64,000 bases of DNA from Tillus elongatus (lineage: Eukaryota > Arthropoda > Insecta > Coleoptera > Cleridae), in the NCBI GenBank assembly GCA_964006375.1, contig OZ023270.1, positions 70,409,082-70,473,081 on the forward strand, read 5' to 3'. The position numbers were made by a program, and so were the translations under genes. Positions 48,581 to 60,361 of this stretch are shown piece by piece. Within the stretch, counting starts at the first letter, position 1; each line of letters starts with the position of its first letter. Below the pieces are notes generated by a model. That model was not told the DNA's origin, searched no databases, and saw only the letters and a program-made list of their open reading frames with translations.

Positions 48581-50074
48581 TATAATATACCGGGTAACAA
48601 GGAAATTACTCTCCAGCGTGTAACTTGTTTATAGTAAAAGCTATCGATCTGAAATTTAGACAAATGGTAAGGTCCTTCGGGAGACATATTTTAACCATTT
48701 TTATATCTGACAGTCACTTTCGGTTTGACCGAAAATTCAGTCAACATTGTTATTTTCAATAAAACACCTGTACATTTTACGAAATTCAAATTCTACGTGA
48801 AATCCTGAGCAAAAAAACGTTTATCGCGTGTTTCATCCAAGTTGAACTGTTTTCGAGAAAATGGCGATTGAAAATGTCATTAAAAAATTCGCTTCAAGAA
48901 AGGTAACGACTAAAAAATTTTCAAATGGGACGAATTAGATCCCTTGGAGCCTCGAATTCATATATAAAGTCGAGTTTTTGTAGGATTTAATCACTAGCGG
49001 AGGTGACTTTCACCACCTGAATTTTAATAGAAAGGGTAGGTCGAGCGGCACTATTGTAAAGTTTATTTGATTCACTATCCAAAGCCGCAATTTTAAAATC
49101 TGCCGAATAGTTATTTTTATATTTGCTTCCAAAGCTTCAAAATAAAAAGATTTTGGACGCAGCAAGTGCGTTAGCGTAGTGAATTTTCATAAAAATTGTA
49201 CAGTATTAGTACGGCATTATACTAAAATTAATACTTTAAATTCAACAGACCTTGAAAATCTCTTTTAAAGGTCCTAATACACGCCCATTTGAAGAATCTT
49301 TTTAGAAGTCTTACCGTCGATATCTCTCTATTATTAAACAAATATTTAAATTTTGTGTTCTGGCTCCTTCTGAGACAAATGTCCAAAACAGAATTTCGTA
49401 TGAAGCTAGATAATTAAAATTTGGTATATCTAGGGGCATTAAGTCTTTTTAAAAGAAACTTGTATTACAAATTTTATTAAGGCTACAAAAGCTATCTAAA
49501 AGAAAACTTTATTCATATTTAGAAGACGCAAGTATATGACAAATTACAAACGTGGCAGGTACTTTACCAACAAATAGTTTTTTAAAAACAAATGCTCTTC
49601 TTTTTTATTAACAATAAAAAAATTCTGCTGACCTTTATAATTGAAGTTTAAAAGGTGACAAAAATGTCCAGGAGTTTTAAAGAAAAATGTTATCTTGGTC
49701 CAAACGTGTGACATCCGGACACTATTGTTTCAACCAAATATTAAGGTTAGTGAAACAAATCAAAACGCTAACTGTGCATCGTGCGTGAATATATTCGTTG
49801 AGTGGTAACCCGAAGACGTTACCCCTCGACCAGGAGAGCTTCATAACAAGTGTTTGTTTACGCGGTCTTATTGCCGTCCTTAAACCTTGATCTTTCCGCT
49901 ATATGCCATTATTTTCAGTGTGAAACTTTAATTCGGGTCGCTCATCAAACCACAAATATAGTGTATTTTAAAATGTATTGAATCTTCCACTTAAAAAGCA
50001 ATAACTTTGACAATCACAAAAATTTATATTTCATATTATCTGTGGCATGGTCACTGCATATAACGCACTTCAGA
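48581..50074. other. No recognisable gene
   Basis: A reverse MITE-end motif lies at about 49152-49195 (GGACGCAGCAAGTGCGTTAG). The rest is A/T-rich text with short frames only. A motif copy near 50050-50072 (ATATAACGCACTTCAGAC) directly precedes the composite head at 50081. Confidence 0.45.
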
Positions 50075-51206
50075 CATTTTAGTGAATTTTCTTTTTAAAA
50101 ATCCACTAACAAGGAGAACACGACTTTGGAATGAGCGCGATCTAGGCCCTCTAGGACCCATATCCCATATATATAGTAAATTTTGTGTTTTCTCTCGGGA
50201 AAAGATTATATCTCCGGAAATAACCAAGTAAGGGCAAACAAATTTGGTGCGCGAATTTGCATTATAAAGAGAAAACCATGTAGCCAAACTTAGGTCTCTA
50301 GGTTTAAAGACAAAAAAGTTATGGGCATTTAAAGAAAGAAAATTTGGATTTTTCTCAAAGCATCAAAGTCGCAATTTGAAACGTAAAAATTGGCAACATT
50401 TAGGCAAAGAACCTAAAATAAATACGGATTATATAAGAAAAAATGTCGCAAGAAGAGTGTTCTGCAAACTCTTAAGTTTTAGCTTCACCCGTCATTGTCC
50501 TTCATTTTTCTAAAATGTTTCAAAAAATTTCATTTGAAATAGACCCTTGGCTTTGGCGGTAGTTTTAGTTTTGGTTAAGTTTATGGTTTAACGGTCTATA
50601 ATGTTAAGATAATAAAATTTTGTTAACGAGGAGACCGCGACTTTTGAATTTTAAGATTTCCATTTCCGTATTTAGTTTCAGTTTTCACTGTTTACATATA
50701 TACAGGGTGACGCATTTCTACGGTAAAGACCAATATAATTGTTATTATACAAGATACGGTAAAAAAATATATACGTTAATTATATGGTGTTTTGAGCTGC
50801 ATCTTATAAAATTATTTTCACAACCACAGGGTGGTCCATAAATCGTTGGTTATACCAGCAATTTTTTTCGAACACCCTTATGTTAATAAATTTTTGCATT
50901 TTTTATCGGCATATGATGCAGAAATTGGGAAGCAGCAAGTGCGTTTTCGTAGCGAATTTTCATTAAATGCTTCAAATTTCAGTAACTCAATTTCTATACA
51001 ACTATATACACTCAAAGTTTGTTGGCGAGGAAACCAGTTTTCTCGGAAAGATTTTAAGTTTATTTTCGGAAAATTTTTGTACATTTTCAAACAATAAGTT
51101 ATTTTCATAAAATATGGTACATTGTTTCTACTATATAGGTCATACTGGTAACCCATATTTGAAATGAAAATTCATTTCCATAACGCACTTGCTGCGTCCA
51201 AACTTT
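50075..51206 (+). repeat. Composite repeat copy: collapsed TA core, modules A and B, MITE
   Basis: Head hairpin at 50081-50107, then CTAGGACCCATATCCCATAT ATATAG passes straight into TTTTGTGTTTTCTC: the TA core and about 90 bases of flank are missing. The body continues to TTTATGGTTTAACGGTC. The B head follows (AACGAGGAGACCGCGACTTT at 50627), then CAGGGTGACGCATTTCTACG and a MITE (50927-51206). Confidence 0.88.
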
Positions 51207-51540
51207 TTAAAAGTGTCGTCCAGTGATGAAAACGTGCGTGCGTCTTTGGGCTAGCAGGTTTATGTTTGATTCTCAGTAGGGGATTAATTCACTTTTCCAG
51301 TACATACTGATATTGAACACCAACCGAACTTGTTGCATTGTGCTTGAGCAACTTGAATGTCTGCACATTATGCTCTTCGAAGAAGCGTAATGTCGTCGCT
51401 CCTGTGCGCTATCGGATACTTTAAAAATCCCTACTCTCCTTACAGAAAGGCTGCGTTTAAGCAAAATAGTGAGGCAAAACTGCTCCCTGGCGTCGATAAT
51501 TGGCCATTGTCGCGGAAATAAACCGACGTTAAAAATAAAT
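51207..51540 (+). mobile_element. tRNA-derived SINE, copy 3 (diverged)
   Basis: Plus-strand copy of the SINE at 17815: the distal body GCTCCCTGGCGTCGATAATT GGCCATTGTCGCGGAAATAA and ACCGACGTTAAA is clear. The tRNA-like head is drifted (GGTTTATGTTTGATTCTCAG keeps part of the B box). Confidence 0.7.
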
Positions 51541-52600
51541 AATGTGGCTATGGAGCTAGTGTGTGTACGATGGCCGATTGTATTTACATTCTAGAAAGTA
51601 ATGCATGTAGACATCTAACGGCTCTTTAAATGTAAAATATCTATCAATAGCAGCTGTTCGTTCTTTAACGAGTAAACGTCTTTAATTTGGAATAAAAATT
51701 CTGGACGCAAGTTCCGTCCAATTAGCCAGAAGTGTCGGTGCGGCAGCAACCCTTCAGTCTACAAATCAAATTATCAGAAATTCAGCCCTCTTTAAGAACA
51801 CAGAAAGTGTTGAAATGAGTAATTAAAAAATATAAGATCGAATACAAATTGAGTTATTGCAGTAATTTTAAACTTAAACAAAGGGTTCGCTCCTTTGATA
51901 CGCTCTGGAAATTTGTATGAAAAAATGTATAAATCACAAATGAAGTGGTTTTTAAGGTAGAGATAAAAAGAGGGAGAGTCTTAAATAAGGGAGGCTAAAT
52001 TAAAAAGGGGTATCGGATAATAAATTTTGGATTCTATTTAAAAAGTTAAATACACTTGTTGTAGAACTAATATTGATTGTGTTGAGCGTAACTTTTGACA
52101 ATGAATTGTGTGGTCTGAAAAAATCGACCCTTCCTTTTACTCTTTCAACTTTAGATTGCGTCAAGTTGTAGAGAACAAAGGGCAATATATTTTATAAATT
52201 AATGACGGGACAATGAGGACTTTCCACTAAACATTAAAAACGTTAGATAATAACAATAAATTTCCCAAGAAATTGGCTCAAAAACAATTAAGTATGTATG
52301 CCAATTCACATACCCATCAAATAACAGGGTATAAATTTGGATTTTTAGTTTTAGCTGCGGAAAAGTTTGAGATTTGTCCTCAGTTAAGTACGATGATCTG
52401 ATAATCGGGCATAATGCTGATTGCAGATTATTAAAAAATTACGAAAATCTTCGTTTACCATGATTTTGTTTTAACATGAGACACTTTGAAGAAAAAGCAA
52501 TTATAACACTAGTGCCTGCAGTTCCGGAACAATAATAAAATTAAATATTAACAAAAAATAAGTAGCAATAATTTAACTGAAACAATTACAACAAATATTC
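51541..52600. other. No recognisable gene
   Basis: A/T-rich sequence with no shared repeat that I noticed apart from TTCTGGACGCAAGTTCCG near 51712, a partial MITE-end. Confidence 0.4.
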
Positions 52601-52604
52601 AAAT

Positions 52605-54540
52605 ATATTCAATTCAATTCAATCCACCATTACACGTGATCATACACAGAACTTAAGATCCTAAACACTTCCAAATATCAGACATTTATTAATACAACTA
52701 AAATATATTTTCTTGGATACCTAAGTCAACATGACTTGTTTGTATCCTTTACAGCTAACTCCACACAATCGCCAGTACATTAATTTAAACCACTTAATAT
52801 CCACAATTTTTAGTTTTTTTTCTTTTCCCTCTTTTTTTTTGTGCCCCTATCTAACCAGATGTGCTTCGATCCTCAAAAGATGAGAGATGCAACTTTAAAC
52901 CAAAACAATGTCTTAGTGTTAACCTCAGTAGGGGAATCAACAGCATATCCTACACTCAATATAGTTCATTTTGTCAACCCTTAGTCTCCCTTTTTCATAT
53001 CTTTCTTCTGCATATATGATATCCATACAACCAACAACTCTATACCACCCACAACCAAAATGTTCATACACATCATAGTACTCACCCACCCATTTCTCCA
53101 CCCATGCATATTATATTTACACACACATATGCACACAGACACGCACTCACGACAGCACACTCCCACACAGCACACACTTACTTTCCCTGCACCTTGTCCA
53201 GGCAACACATCCACTCCACTTTCTCCATACCACTCAACTATCATACTGCTCTCTACTTTAACATTGCTTTCAGTTCGACCTGTTTCAAAATAACAAAGCT
53301 AAAAATTTCTTTTTTAAATTTAGATTTAGACAAAATCCTCAAATTTGCTGGTAATTGATTATATAACTTTGGACCCCAAAATAAAACCGATCTTTTATAA
53401 ACGCTCCTATTTACCGGTGGAATAGTCATGTTTTCACCTATTCTACAACTTGTGCCATATGTGTGGTCCACCACATTTATTGCCCGAAAATGATTATGCA
53501 TATGTTTTAGTACATTTAATATAAACATTCCTCTTATATCGAGTAGTTTAATATAGTCGTTACTATAAAGAAAGTTCGTACTAGACCTAGAATCCCTATG
53601 AAGAATGACTCTCAATATACTATTTTGAGTAACTTGAAGCGCAGCTAATGAATTTTCATAGCACGCACCCCAGAAAATAATACCATACCCCACAAAAGAC
53701 TCCACGAGAGACTTGTAAACCAGTATTAGGTTTTCTGTTGTTAAAATATTTCGCAGGGTATAGAATTTGTATATAATCTTTTTCACCTTTGCATTCATAT
53801 ACGCTGCATGTTCTTGCCATTTTAAATTATTGTCTACCAGCAGACCAATATATTTGACACTGTGAGACTCAGTCAGTTTACAGCAATCATCATGTATACT
53901 AATTGATAGACTGGAGGATGGTCTTCCGGCTGCTGTAGGTGAGAAAGCCACATATGATGTTTTTGTTAGATTCAGCGCTAGTAGGTTACTGTCTAGTACC
54001 TCTTTCACATGATTGATTGTTGTCTCCGCTCTTTCAAACAATTTTTCCCATTGATTTCCCACAAACACCAGAACGGTATCATCTGCATAAGCAATAGGTA
54101 TACAGTCCAAAGTTAGGTCTTCAATTATATCATTTACATAAATAGAAAACAATATTGGACCCAATATACTTCCCTGTGGTACACCACACGTAACCACTCG
54201 TCCCTCACTCACACAGTCACCCACTCTCACACGCTGGATTCTCTCATGAAGGTAGCTACCAAAAAGTGACAACGTATGTCCTCTTATCCCAATCAACTCT
54301 AGTTTAGCCAACAACTTTTTATGACAAACTGTATCGAAAGCCTTTTTTAGGTCCAAAAACACAGCTAGAGTTTTCATATTGCTATTAAAGCTTCCGAGAA
54401 CAGTACTTGTCAATTCATACAATGCATCTTGAGTGGATAGTCCTCGTCTAAAACCAAATTGCCTTTTGGACAACATGCTATGTTTATCCAAATATTCATT
54501 TAATCTGATATTCAATAGTTTTTCAAAAACATAGACCCCT
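52605..54540 (-). mobile_element. 5'-truncated non-LTR retrotransposon with long open reverse transcriptase
   Basis: Coding part 53253-54515 on the minus strand, about 640 bases of 3' UTR, and a terminal run of ATTGA-type units near 52605-52625. The 5' boundary at about 54540 is a direct junction with a dead mariner-type gene, as expected from truncated insertion into it. Confidence 0.7.
53253..54515 (-). CDS. Non-LTR reverse transcriptase, open but N-terminally truncated
   Basis: A 420-residue uninterrupted frame: SKRQFGFRRGLSTQDALYEL near 17-36, first catalytic Asp D55 in VFLDLKKAFDTV, TCGVPQGSILGPILFSIYVN near 109-128, YADD at 143-146, LALNLTKTSYVAFS, VKYIGLLVDNNLKWQEHA, then a C-terminal RSVYKRSVLFWGPKLYNQLP tail. 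All palm residues are present. The frame actually continues upstream of the first Met (KIGVYVFEKLLNIRLNEY), so the Met is not a natural start. The endonuclease and ORF1 are missing. It is in the CR1/Jockey assemblage; I cannot fix the clade. It is the best-preserved reverse transcriptase here but cannot be autonomous. Confidence 0.9.
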   Translation of the reverse strand: MNIRLNEYLDKHSMLSKRQFGFRRGLSTQDALYELTSTVLGSFNSNMKTLAVFLDLKKAFDTVCHKKLLAKLELIGIRGHTLSLFGSYLHERIQRVRVGDCVSEGRVVTCGVPQGSILGPILFSIYVNDIIEDLTLDCIPIAYADDTVLVFVGNQWEKLFERAETTINHVKEVLDSNLLALNLTKTSYVAFSPTAAGRPSSSLSISIHDDCCKLTESHSVKYIGLLVDNNLKWQEHAAYMNAKVKKIIYKFYTLRNILTTENLILVYKSLVESFVGYGIIFWGACYENSLAALQVTQNSILRVILHRDSRSSTNFLYSNDYIKLLDIRGMFILNVLKHMHNHFRAINVVDHTYGTSCRIGENMTIPPVNRSVYKRSVLFWGPKLYNQLPANLRILSKSKFKKEIFSFVILKQVELKAMLK

Positions 54541-55635
54541 ATTTTGATATAAACAATATCCCAACCTATTATGCCTTAGAACTTGTGCGAGTTGTTGGTT
54601 ATTAACGCGTGCACATTCAGCAAAGATAGCCTCCCTCAAAGAATTAATATTTGGGTGACGAGTTTTATAAATTTTGTTTTTAAGGTGACCCCACAAGCAG
54701 TAGTCACAAGGTGCCAAATCGGGAGATCTGGCCGGCCACTTAATATTACCACCGCGACCAATCCAATGATTAGGAAAAAAAAGTATCTAAACAGGTTCTT
54801 ACGTCTACACCAAAATGAGCTGGACACCCATCCTGTTGAAACCAGACTTTCCGATTTTCATTTGCACCTTCGTCTAATGCAGGACATACCTTATTTACCA
54901 AGAGTTTCAAATAATTTTCCGAATTTAAATTGCCAATTAATTCAAACTGTCCAATGATATGATTATTAAAAATGCCTGCCCAAATATTAACTTTCTGAAG
55001 GTATTGGGATCTCGTCGAAAGATGTAACCTTGGGTTTTGTTGCGCAGAGTATCTTGTATTCTGTAAGTTATGTTCATTATTTAGCGTAAACGTGCACTCG
55101 TCAGTAAAGCAAATCGATGAAAGAAAATGGCAATCCTGATTGGCGCGTTCCATAACATCTTCACAAAATACACGCCTGCTCTCTTCATCTATTGCCAACA
55201 ACTATTGATGGCACTGCGGCTTGTACGGGTGGTAGTTGTGTTTTTTAAGAATTTTTCGCACACGCTCCCGAGAAACACCACGTTCTTCTGCTCTAACTCT
55301 AGTACTTGTAGTTGGATTGACATTGAATAACGCTAGCACCCTTTCCTCTAGTTCTGCATTAACTTGTCTTCTAACGCCTGTTTCGTTATAACAATACATT
55401 GATATTGAAATAATACAAATTAAGCTGTAAGCTTACCACCCCTATTTTCTACTGCTACACTTGCAGTTTCTTAAAATTTTCTTAAAATACGTTGGATTGT
55501 GCTCACGGATGGAATGGGTCGATCATCGTACTTAACTGAGAACAAATCTCGAACTCTTCGCAAACTGCCAGCACTGTATTATGTTTTTACAATAAACACT
55601 CGTTCCTCATTACTATAGCTATTATTATTATTCAT
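54523..55635 (-). pseudogene. Mariner-type transposase, family 5 (broken)
   Basis: From an ATG at 55635 the minus strand reads NNNNSYSNEERVFIV, DDRPIPSVSTIQRILRKF and, after frame breaks, RRQVNAELEERVLALFNVNP with ERVRKILKKHNYHPYKPQ (DNA-binding region), SICFTDECTFTLN (first Asp), KVNIWAGIFNNHIIGQFELI, VWFQQDGCPAHFGVDVRTCL (second Asp) and ARSPDLAPCDYCLWGHLKNK (third Asp). All three catalytic Asp codons survive. Stops lie near 55580 and 55480, with a frameshift in a T run near 54775. The C-terminus is truncated or fused at the junction with the reverse transcriptase element near 54540. Confidence 0.88.
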
Positions 55636-55639
55636 TTTA

Positions 55640-55975
55640 AAGCTTTTCAGGAAAATTTGTATTGATAATCAAAATGTTTGATTTGTCAGTAAGAAACTTA
55701 TTCGAATTTAGCATGTCAAAAATGTTTGAGTTGACAGTAACAAAGTTATTTGAATTGAGCATGTCATGGCTGCTCATTTTGAAAATATTTAATTTATAAT
55801 CTCGTGATAAAAAGAGCTCTTAATTAGTAGGTATTTGGTATCAGCAGCCTCAGAAAATTAATTATCTTTTGATAGACACCACTACCGTTCTTGTAGATAA
55901 AAGAGGTGAGTAGCAAACTGCAAATATGTGATTTATGTTATTCCCCTATGTTCCGCTTTGAAAGTTGTCACTCGG
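55640..55975. other. Upstream flank of family 5 transposase
   Basis: It contains two similar short blocks (AAAATGTTTGATTTGTCAGT and AAAATGTTTGAGTTGACAGT, about 55 bases apart), possibly subterminal repeats of the mariner-type element. No gene. Confidence 0.4.
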
Positions 55976-55978
55976 TAC

Positions 55979-55981
55979 ATA

Positions 55982-56066
<85 letters not shown>
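55979..56066. repeat. (TA)n microsatellite
   Basis: About 88 bases of TA with one CA interruption. The flanks do not match the composite family. Confidence 0.97.
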
Positions 56067-56068
<2 letters not shown>

Positions 56069-57374
56069 AGTGCCTGCCAATCACAGTAAAAATTATTGCA
56101 ATATGTCGTAACGCAATTGCTGCACTAATGTTTTTCTCATAAAGTGGAGTAGTTTAGTCGCAATGTATTATATATTATAATACTCTATTAAGTCAATAAA
56201 GATAAAGAAGTAGCAACACCGCATAAACTCGGACACAGAAATTCGTGTGTGCAAGAATCTAACCTGTAGGCTTTAGGGAAAACTAAACTGTATGATTATC
56301 AAGGTCAGTTTCAATACGTAATATCAATTTTCGTAGACCATTTTAATGGAATTCGCTACCATAACGCACTTGCTGCCTCCAGCCTTTATCTTACTTTGTC
56401 TAGATGTTTATTTTCTGCTTTGAGGGTTGTAAAATTGAATATTCTTGTCTCGGGAAGATGTCATTGTGTCATAACTTACTGACCATACTAAAAACGATTA
56501 TGTCTGTCATCTCAAGTAAACCGAATCCCGTTGACATCTTGATCATTTTTTGTTTTGTGAATTATGCGAATGTTTTCTACCATCAACCGAAGATCAAGGA
56601 GAAGTCGACAGCAAGAATAAATATATGGAAGCACAAATGGTAGAGGTTCGTTTATGAGGTACGTCAGGTATATATGGTATATAATAACATATTCAGGTAG
56701 CATTCCCGCGTCTCCTAAAACACAGAACCATACATCACATGTATAATTGCGAGAGCGAGAGATCAAATCTTCGACCATAAATTTGTGAAATAAATACACA
56801 GAAACACATGCACTCCGATCTGGAGGTATCTTTATACCATAGTGGGGTTTACGTGCAACTATGAGATGGACTGGTACTGATTTGATTTTCTTTATCGTCT
56901 GTTGACTGTGTTATGTTATACTTACTTTTATACGATTATGATTATGATTTCTTTGTTAACTGAGAGTTAGTTATTATTCTCCTTGTACTCGTGCTGGTCA
57001 CCGACGAGTACAGGGACAAACTGGCCCACTACTAGCGATTTGTGAAAGGAAGGCAATTGGCTACAAGTAATTTTTGTTGGGTGGTCATTAACATTTTATC
57101 AACGAAATGCCAAATATCAAATGCATAAAAATCAGTTGCAGAAGGTTAAAAATGCAGCAGTATAATTGCTCTTTGTTTAGCTGACAGTTTACTTTAGTTC
57201 AATTATTGGCTTCTGAAGAAGTGTAAATTGGCCACGAAATATATAAAGCATGTTATAGCGAAGAACTTAGTTTTCTTATTGTCCATATTAGACTAAGGTT
57301 GATTGCCCTTAATTTATATTCTGAGCCATTGGAAACTCACAAGTGACGACCGCTTCTTCCTCCTGGGTCTATAT
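56067..57374. other. No recognisable gene
   Basis: A good MITE-end motif lies at 56350-56385 (CGCTACCATAACGCACTTGC TGCCTCCAG). The remainder carries no motif or shared repeat that I recognise. Confidence 0.4.
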
Positions 57375-59253
57375 AGGGTGGCGTATTGAAAACGAAACAG
57401 ACCGATTTGCGTCCAGATAATTTTTTTAAGAAACGCTGAAATGCGTCAATTTTAATATTGCGGGGGGCATGTTTTGACATAAAACTCAACTTTGTCACAT
57501 CAACCCCTTAAGGGTGGTGATAAGAACCCTTATATTTTAAATAGGGAACATGGGTCGAGTGTTACATCATTTGAAAGCTCTTTCTTTTCTGAATTCAGCC
57601 CACTAATTTTTTTGAAAGTTTCATTAACTAGTTTAAAAATTATTCACAGTTTAAGATGCAAAAACGCATTTCACTAATTCCGATAAGAAATGTGCTGATA
57701 GTCAATGTTTTGTTGGTTTGCAAAAAAAATGACTATCAGAACATTTCTTATCGGAATGAGAGAAATGCGGTTTATTATTTCAGTTTATCGGTCGGTTTGA
57801 TACTTGATAGTACTACCGAAAATTAATTTCACAATGGTGTATTCTGTAGAAGAAAGAGTTAAAATATTCACTTTTTTTTTTTTTAAAACGATGACTGTGC
57901 CAACCGTACCGCAAATTTGTTTAATGAACGACATCCGAACAGGCATGTTAACAGAAAATACATTTTGGAGTGAGTTGCAAAGTTTCGATAAAGTGGTTCA
58001 GTAGCCAACAAAAAACGGGATCCTGAATGTGAATTTCCGGTAAGAAATAAGACTACTGAGATTGAAGTTTTAGGACAAATTGCTGCAGACCCAACTTTTG
58101 AGCACGAGAAAATTGGCCACTGTTTCAAACATCAAAAGAATACCTATTCTATTCAGCGAATATTGAAGCATCATAAATTTCACCCGTATAAAATTCATCT
58201 TGTTCAACAACTGATAGAAGATTATTTTGATCGGCGGCTGGAGTTTTGTGAAGTTAAGACTGCACGAATAGCTGATAACGGAAACTTTCTGTTCAATTAT
58301 GTTTTTCAGACGAGTGTACGTTTTTATTAATCTCTACAGTCAATCGTCATAATTGTCGTTATTGTGCAGATAATAATCCAAGAAATTTTCACGAAGTCCA
58401 CACTCTAACTCCACAGAAATTGAATGCCTGGACTGGCATTTTTGACGACCGTTTAATCGGACCAATTTTTCTTGATGGCAATTTAAGTGGCGAAACGTAT
58501 CTGGAGTTACTAGAAAATATCGTTTACCCTCTACTAATTGACTTTGTTGAAAATGATGATCGGTATCAAGAAAATCAATTAGTGTTTCAACAAGATGGAT
58601 CTCCTCCGCAGTTCTCTCAACGTGTTAGGGAGTTTTTGAACAGAGAGTTTCCAGGATTAACTCCTTTAGACTTCTTTTTATGGAGCCATTTAAAGAGTAG
58701 AATTTGTGCAACAGAAGCGGAGTCTCTCGAAGAATTACGACGACTCATTGCTGAATAATGCCGTCTAATAAGACCACAAATGCTCCAGAATGTCAGAGCT
58801 CGTTTTGAACAAAATTTATACTTTTGTATGGAATCTGGTGGTCAACAATTTGAACACTTACTTAACTGAATAAACATTTTTAAACGTTTGGTTTTGTTTT
58901 TTAGGTTTTTTACGGAAAATTGACTAATTAGTGCATTTCTTATCACAATGAATGAAATACGTTCTTGCAACTCCAACTGTGAATAATTTTTAAACGAGTT
59001 GATAAAACTTTCAAAAAAATTTGTGTGCTAAATTCAGAAAATAAATAGCTTTCAAATGATGTAACACTCGACCCAGGTTCCCTATTTAAAGTATAAGCGT
59101 TGTTATCACCACCCTTAAGGGGTTGATGTGACAAAGTTGAGTTTTATATCAAAACATGTCCCCCTCAATATTAAAATTGGCGTGTTTCAGCGTTTCTTAA
59201 AAAAAAATCTCTGGACGCAAATCGGTCTGTTTCGTTTTCAATGCGCCACCCTG
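57375..59253 (+). mobile_element. Mariner-type element, family 2, copy 3
   Basis: Left end AGGGTGGCGTATTGAAAACG, right end GTTTTCAATGCGCCACCCTG, each next to TA. Inverted arms of about 300 bases, and the hairpin at 57671-57760 with the same arm sequence as copy 2 but a shorter loop side. Confidence 0.93.
57834..58869 (+). pseudogene. Mariner-type transposase, family 2, copy 3 (broken)
   Basis: Readable from MVYSVEERVK at 57834 with frameshifts near 57880, 57960 and 58100. The first-Asp block is frameshifted near 58305 (TTTTTCAGACGAGTG). A clean run follows: LNAWTGIFDDRLIGPIFLDG to LVFQQDGSPPQFSQRVREFL NREFPG (second Asp intact). The next codons jump straight to LTPLDFFLWSHLKSR: about 20 codons containing the WPPRSPD block, and so the third catalytic Asp, are deleted near 58651. 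The C-terminus GGQQFEHLLN remains. Confidence 0.9.
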
Positions 59254-60361
59254 TATACAAGTTTGTGTATAAGTAACGCAACAAGGACATAACTTTAAAA
59301 CCGAGAAAGGCGTCCGACTCAAAATTTGTAATACTGCAAAACAAATTATTTGCGACTATTTGATGGCATTATAGTTATTTTTTGGAGCACATTCTTTTTA
59401 GAGCGTGACAATCCTTTGAATTTTTAAATAGCAACATGGGTAATGAGACCCATTTTTGAAACACGTGATCAGCGTACTTTTTGATGGTGATAATTATTGT
59501 TAGTTTGCCTTTGGTATGAATGGAAACAGGCTGGAAATTTAATACCGGAATATTAAATTTTTTTAGAAAATCGAAACGGTCCGAGATATTTAGAAATGCT
59601 AAGAGAAGAGGTTGTCCCAATGTTAGCAGAATTGTATCCAAATGTAATGAAACCTAATATACCTAATGATATGGTTTCAACAAGACGGTGTACCGCTCCA
59701 CTTTGTTCATCAAGTACGGGAGTATTTACAGGAAGTCTTTCCACAAAGATGGATTGGACGGAGAGGTTTCGTAGAATGGCCCGCTAGGTAACCAGATCTT
59801 ACACCTCTTGATTTATTTTTATGGGGATACCTTAAAAACAGAGTGTGTAAAAGGCAACCTGCTGACTTAGATGATTTGAAAATAAAAATAACAACAGAAA
59901 TTAGGAATGTAACGCCTGACGTGTTGAACAGAGTTAGGGAAGAATTCCAGAGCGGATTATTTCGTTGTGTGCAAGTGAATGGAGAATATTTTGAACATTG
60001 ATTATAAGAAAGGGGCGTTTTTATTAAGTTTATTTTCGAAATCTGAATTTCAGGGTAAACTGTTTAGTTTTAATATTCCGGTATTAAATTTCCACCCTGT
60101 ATTGAAAACTGTAATATTAGACCATATATGGGATATCTCCGCATTCAGAAAATGTGATCCATCGAATTGTGATGAAAAAATGTAGGGTTGCTATTTAAAA
60201 AAAATGGATAAAGTAGTGGGGGTAAATTGGTAGGAGTTTAATTTTTTTAACTATGATTATAAGATAATGCTCGACAAATTAAACTTCACGTATCTCAGTA
60301 TTTTCCACCAAAACTATTTTTTGCTGAAAAATGAATTTTATTCCATAAATGTGTTTCACAC
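59254..60361 (+). mobile_element. Mariner-type element, family 3, copy 2 (internally deleted)
   Basis: It lies directly beside mariner family 2, copy 3. Inner ends CAGGCTGGAAATTTAATACC (59527) and GGTATTAAATTTCCACCCTG (to 60106) bracket a transposase remnant. Beyond the right inner end a 255-base flank runs to GTGTTTCACAC at 60361 and TA; the same flank is present in copy 1 (6188-6448). The left outer flank shares only a short TTTAAATAGCAAC block. Confidence 0.7.
59560..60001 (+). pseudogene. Mariner-type transposase, family 3, copy 2 (C-terminal part)
   Basis: Plus-strand pieces: LREEVVPMLAELYPNVMKPN IPNDM, a frameshifted QQDGV-PLHFVHQVREYLQE VFP segment, WIGR-type text, then a stop in place of Ser (AGGTAACCAGATCTTACACC near 59790), DLFLWGYLKNRVCKRQPADL DDLK and RNVTPDVLNRVREEFQSGLF with terminus VNGEYFEH. 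The first half of the protein is absent. Confidence 0.82.

Noticed and set aside
51560..52600. Host exon
   Set aside because: No frame longer than about 60 codons, no splice pattern and no recognisable domain; left as unassigned.
52981..53244. 87-codon minus-strand frame rich in Cys, Val and Gly
   Set aside because: It lies in the 3' UTR of the non-LTR element and reflects its CACACA-rich sequence; no domain is recognisable.
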